In this document: piece after piece, positions 60,541-64,000 of the stretch
Numbering within the stretch: position 1 is the first letter of the stretch
Layout of the letters: every line of letters begins with the position of its first letter
DNA from: Guyanagaster necrorhizus
Lineage: Eukaryota > Basidiomycota > Agaricomycetes > Agaricales > Physalacriaceae
DNA length: 64,000 nt
Reading direction: 5' to 3'
NCBI RefSeq assembly: GCF_019112545.1
Contig: NW_025064894.1
Span: 1,018,717 to 1,082,716 of the forward strand
Program-made: the position numbers and the translations under genes
The notes under the pieces: generated by a model
Databases searched by the model: none
Seen by the model: the letters and a program-made list of their open reading frames with translations, nothing else
Told to the model about the DNA's origin: nothing

Positions 60541-62412
60541 GACATTGACATGCCCTCTCCATGTTCAGGTATGTAAAATTGCAAAAATTGTGAATACATG
60601 AATGGGATTTCAGTCCAGTAAGCATGTAGCAGAGAATAGGATAAAAGTGCACAGAAACCTAGCCATCATAAGGCTAAAGTGAAGTAACAATGAGCAGAGT
60701 GCATGGCCTAGTAGCAGACTAATACCAGAGGGGTTAGACTGCATGTGAGGTCTCAGCACTTGGCCCTAAACATGCTAATACTATTACAAGAGGGCATGCT
60801 AAAGATAAAAAGAATATGATTGAAATATGATTGGCAATCCTGATCACATTGATCAAGAATGCACAGCCATTGATGCACTGATGAGACATGCCTTTAGAAC
60901 AGAGAATTGAGACCCAAAGAAAGGTATCTGAATAACTGGGTGCTAAATGGAGAAATGAAATGATGGCAACAAAGGAATAGATAGAGGAATACTACTCTCA
61001 GAGATGAATAGCACATATACTGCTCAGAGACTTGCATGCATACTTACAGTGCCTTAGCATGCTTAACATAGTGAGGGACTCCACATCATACTGAGATATG
61101 ACACATACTATATTGGGTGAGTTAATTAGTGCATGTCAGGCCAGAAGCAGTACATTTTGTGAGCCAGAGAGAATGTCAAGACACTGAAAAAGAGAACATA
61201 ACTATTGTGGCTGACTCTAGACATAGGAGATAACCCCAGGGGTCTGGAACAGTGTACCACTGTCAGGGATGTACCACTGAAGAAGTAAGAAAGTGAGCAG
61301 ACCTGGCTAGGCCAGCTAGCTGAGGTCAGCTAGCAAGGAAACATTGTGCAGTCCTGGCATGGAAGAGAATAAGCATGGCAACTGTGATATGCATGAGTTT
61401 AATACCCACAGAATCTGGCACAGAGTCTCACACTTTGAAGATACCATAGTAGGATTGTATTAGTAAGTACCACAGTAGAGTATTTAAATACAGTATTGTA
61501 TGAGTAGAATACAAGTTTCTGACCCCCACAGTTGCAGTGTATTGGGCATAGAAAGCCTTGCACTCTAGCTCTGGGTTTGTGTTTGTAACTTCAGGCAAGA
61601 GAATAAATGCATTATTGAATATCATTGAGAGCACTTTGAGAACTGAGTGAGGCATTGAAGCTCACAAAGGACTTGAGCCCAGTTTGATAAGAGGTTTTGG
61701 ATCATGCTCTAACCTGAGAATAAGAGAGTGATGCCTGCAGAGCATCATCTTGAGTTTCTGAGGTATTTGTGATGCACAGCACTACAAGTGGCAGAGGTTC
61801 AAACCCTTTGGCTTGATTAGTGTGCACTTTTGTATTATTTCTGCAGATTAGCAGACATTCAAACTCTTTGGTCTGTCAGATAGTGTTCTGTTGTGTTTTG
61901 TGTCTCTGGATCACATAGGTTTGAATCCTGTGGGTCTACAATCGGTTTGGAAACTTGTGAACAGAGATCTGTGCTCTTTGGCACTTGTGAACATGTTTGT
62001 GATTGGTTTCTGCTTAGAGCACAAAGCTTAGAGTCATGTATTATGTGTGTTAAGGATTTTGAGGTGATCTGAGCTGTGCTTAGGATATTTTGAGGGTTTT
62101 GTGGGAATGTTTTGACATATTGTATTGAGCTGCAGTACCTTTTGCCTTGAGGCCTGGTAACACCTGTTGCCACCTCTTGTTTTGATAAAATGAAAAGCTT
62201 TGAGACTTAGAGAGATCTAGGACTGTTGTACATGCACTATTACTGTTTGCATGCTGTGAATTCATTGAAGAAGACAATTATATTTGTTGATTACTACTTT
62301 TATCACATTATAATCCCTCCATGAACTAAGAGTTTTGTGTGTGTGTTAGTGTGAGTGTGGTCAGTGGACAGTGCTCTGCTGTATCTGTTTTTATCTTATG
62401 CACACTCAGATC
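60541..62412. mobile_element. Unclassified 1.9 kb insertion inside G3 integrase
   Basis: Compared with G1, the integrase reading is interrupted between 60540 and 62413. CTCTTCA flanks both sides (60534-60540 and 62413-62419) but occurs once in intact G1 (as TGAAGAG at 4613-4619), so it is a 7-bp target-site duplication. Inside are two minus-strand open stretches (62277-62080, about 65 codons, and 62173-61859, about 104 codons, Ser/Thr/Gln/Asn-rich) of no known family. Several GGTTCAAACCC-like words occur at 61797-61920. No inverted or direct terminal repeats were recognised. Confidence 0.6.
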
Positions 62413-64000
62413 CTCTTCAACATTAACTCTGTTGAGCATAGAATTGGTATGATCACCTTTGAGAACCTGTTGATGATGATGATGATTGTATCATAACCAT
62501 TGCAGTCTGGGAGTCCAGTGATCATGTCTACCAAGATGTGACTCCAGGGTTCCCAAGGTATTTCATTTGGGTGTAATGAGGCTGCTCATGCCTGGGTTGA
62601 GGACTTTCCCTATTGGCAAGTTTCACACTCTTTTATGTATCATTCAATATCTTGGCCTATTTTTGGCCACCAGTATTCCTGTAAGACCAACTCTTTTGTT
62701 TTAGTGATTCCTGGGTGTCCCCAGGTGGTGTGGTCATAGCATGTAGCAATGATTTCATCTTGGAGCCTCTGATCCTGAGGGATGTAAATCTGCCCATTAT
62801 AGCAGATCAATCCTTCTTTCTTCATCATTCCTCTCTCATGATTCAGGGATGAGGTCACATGCTGGTCTCATTTTAACTCTTTGTCATAGATTTTATAATT
62901 TTGCTTAGTCATGGTTAAGGCTTTTGAGAGAAATGCTACTGGTTGCCATTTCCCTTCCTGTTCTTGTGACAGGATGGTCTCAATCATACCTTTGCTGAAG
63001 TCTGCTTTGACTCAGAACTTACCATCCTGGCTAGGAATAGTGAGTACTATATCTTCTGCTAGTCATTGTTTCAGGTTGTCAAAGGCTAATTGTTGCAATG
63101 GTCTCTACATCCATGGGGTATTGCCAGTTAGTTGGGTCATTAGTCTCACAACCTGGCTATAGTCTCATATGAATTACTGATAGAAGTTTGTAAATCCTAA
63201 AAAGGATTGTAGTTCCTTCTTTCTTGTCAGCTTTGGCTATTCAATCACTTCAGCAACCTTGACTAGATCTATGTGAATACTTCCTTCACTGATAATGATG
63301 CTGAGGTATTCTGTTTCTAGTACCTCAAATTTGCACTTTTTGGCCTTGAGGAACAGTTTGTGCTTTCTCATCAGAGTGAGAACCTGTCATACCAGCTCCC
63401 TGTGTTCTTTTCTTATCTTTGACATAATGAGAATGTTGTTGAGGTAGATTGTGACTTTTCTGGTGGCAATGAGATCCTTGAATATGTCATTCATTATCCA
63501 CTGGAAGGTGGTGGATGAGTTAGTGAGCTTGAAGAATATGACTGTCAGCTCAAACAGCCCTTGATTGGTTCTGAAGGTGGCCTTCCACTCATTGCCTTCC
63601 TTGATGTGGACATTGTTATATCCCCATTGGACATTCAGCTTGGTATAGTACTTGGCTCCCTGGAGTTTGTCTATCAGTTTTGAGATTAGCAGAAGGGGAT
63701 AATGGTTCTTGATTGTTATCTCATTCAGCTTTCAGTAATCTTAGACTGGTCAGAGCTTGCCATCCTTCTTCTTGATGAAGAAGAATGGGGATGCTATTAG
63801 TGATTTGGATGGTCAGATTCTTCTGCTGGATAGATTCTCATGCAGAAACTTGTCAAGTTCCTGCTGCTCATTGTTGCCAAGTGGATATGTTTTGCAGTCC
63901 AAATTGGCATTGATATTTGGGATTAACTCAATAGCATGATCTCATGGTTTTGGGTCTGGAAGTTTGTTGAAGCTCTCTTTTTCAAAGAGATTCTTGAAAT

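Larger units (their letters stand above)
59094..64000 (-). mobile_element. Gypsy chromovirus G3, pol with internal insertion, right end outside window
   Basis: Minus-strand copy of the G1 family. Reverse transcriptase is at about 64000-63150, the RNase H region at 63150-62900, the H2C2 zone at 62858-62640 (ICYNGQIYIPQDQRL), and integrase at 62640-62420, resuming at 60540-60060 after an insertion. The chromodomain lies at about 59720-59620, and the 3' LTR at 59094-59563. The frame is broken by many stops and CpG is almost absent. Confidence 0.88.

Overview
The window reads as nuclear DNA of a filamentous basidiomycete, most likely an Agaricomycete that decays plant matter. The unique genes are cut by many 50-60 bp introns. 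They encode a secreted FAD-linked (BBE-type) oxidase, a GH10 xylanase, a laccase, a type-B carboxylesterase, a GH1 beta-glucosidase, a CK1-like kinase and F-box proteins. The repeats are typical fungal gypsy chromoviruses, copia, hAT and non-LTR elements. Genus or order cannot be fixed from sequence alone.

Layout. 1-9.26 kb is CpG-starved repeat: a decayed chromovirus (G1, + strand, 5' end outside the window), its 3' LTR, an older split LTR, a solo LTR nested in another LTR, and featureless AT-rich DNA. 9.26-44.1 kb is CpG-normal genic DNA: FAD oxidase, kinase, xylanase, F-box protein, an Asp/Glu-racemase-family enzyme divergent from an allantoate-permease-like transporter, a Cys-motif protein, a P450 pseudogene, a 5'-truncated non-LTR element with clean target-site duplications, an F-box-like gene with one stop, laccase, carboxylesterase, tRNA-Ala, beta-glucosidase, GFO/IDH/MocA oxidoreductase and tRNA-Ser. 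44.2-45.49 kb is a CpG-poor repeat island with a tRNA-like relic. It is followed by a CpG-normal hAT remnant and an alpha/beta-hydrolase gene (46.3-47.6 kb). 48.26-64 kb is again decayed repeat: an element with short inverted ends, hAT and copia remnants, and three gypsy pieces (G2 minus, G4 plus, G3 minus) joined LTR to LTR.

How the genes work together. Xylanase, esterase, beta-glucosidase, laccase and the FAD oxidase fit extracellular lignocellulose breakdown followed by intracellular sugar use. They are dispersed rather than strictly clustered. Beta-glucosidase and the GFO/IDH/MocA dehydrogenase share a divergent promoter holding a CACGTG palindrome. The racemase-family enzyme and the permease also share a divergent promoter, which suggests uptake and handling of a hydantoin/allantoin-type nitrogen compound (inference).

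No clearly new biological system was found. The most informative signals are the sharp CpG-depletion boundaries with CGA-to-TGA stops in transposons, datable nested LTR insertions, three GC-AG introns that all interrupt codons after the first base, 15-18 nt microexons, and an unclassified 1.9 kb insertion with a 7-bp duplication. Splice sites were placed by eye from reading frame and family motifs, so exon edges are predictions.
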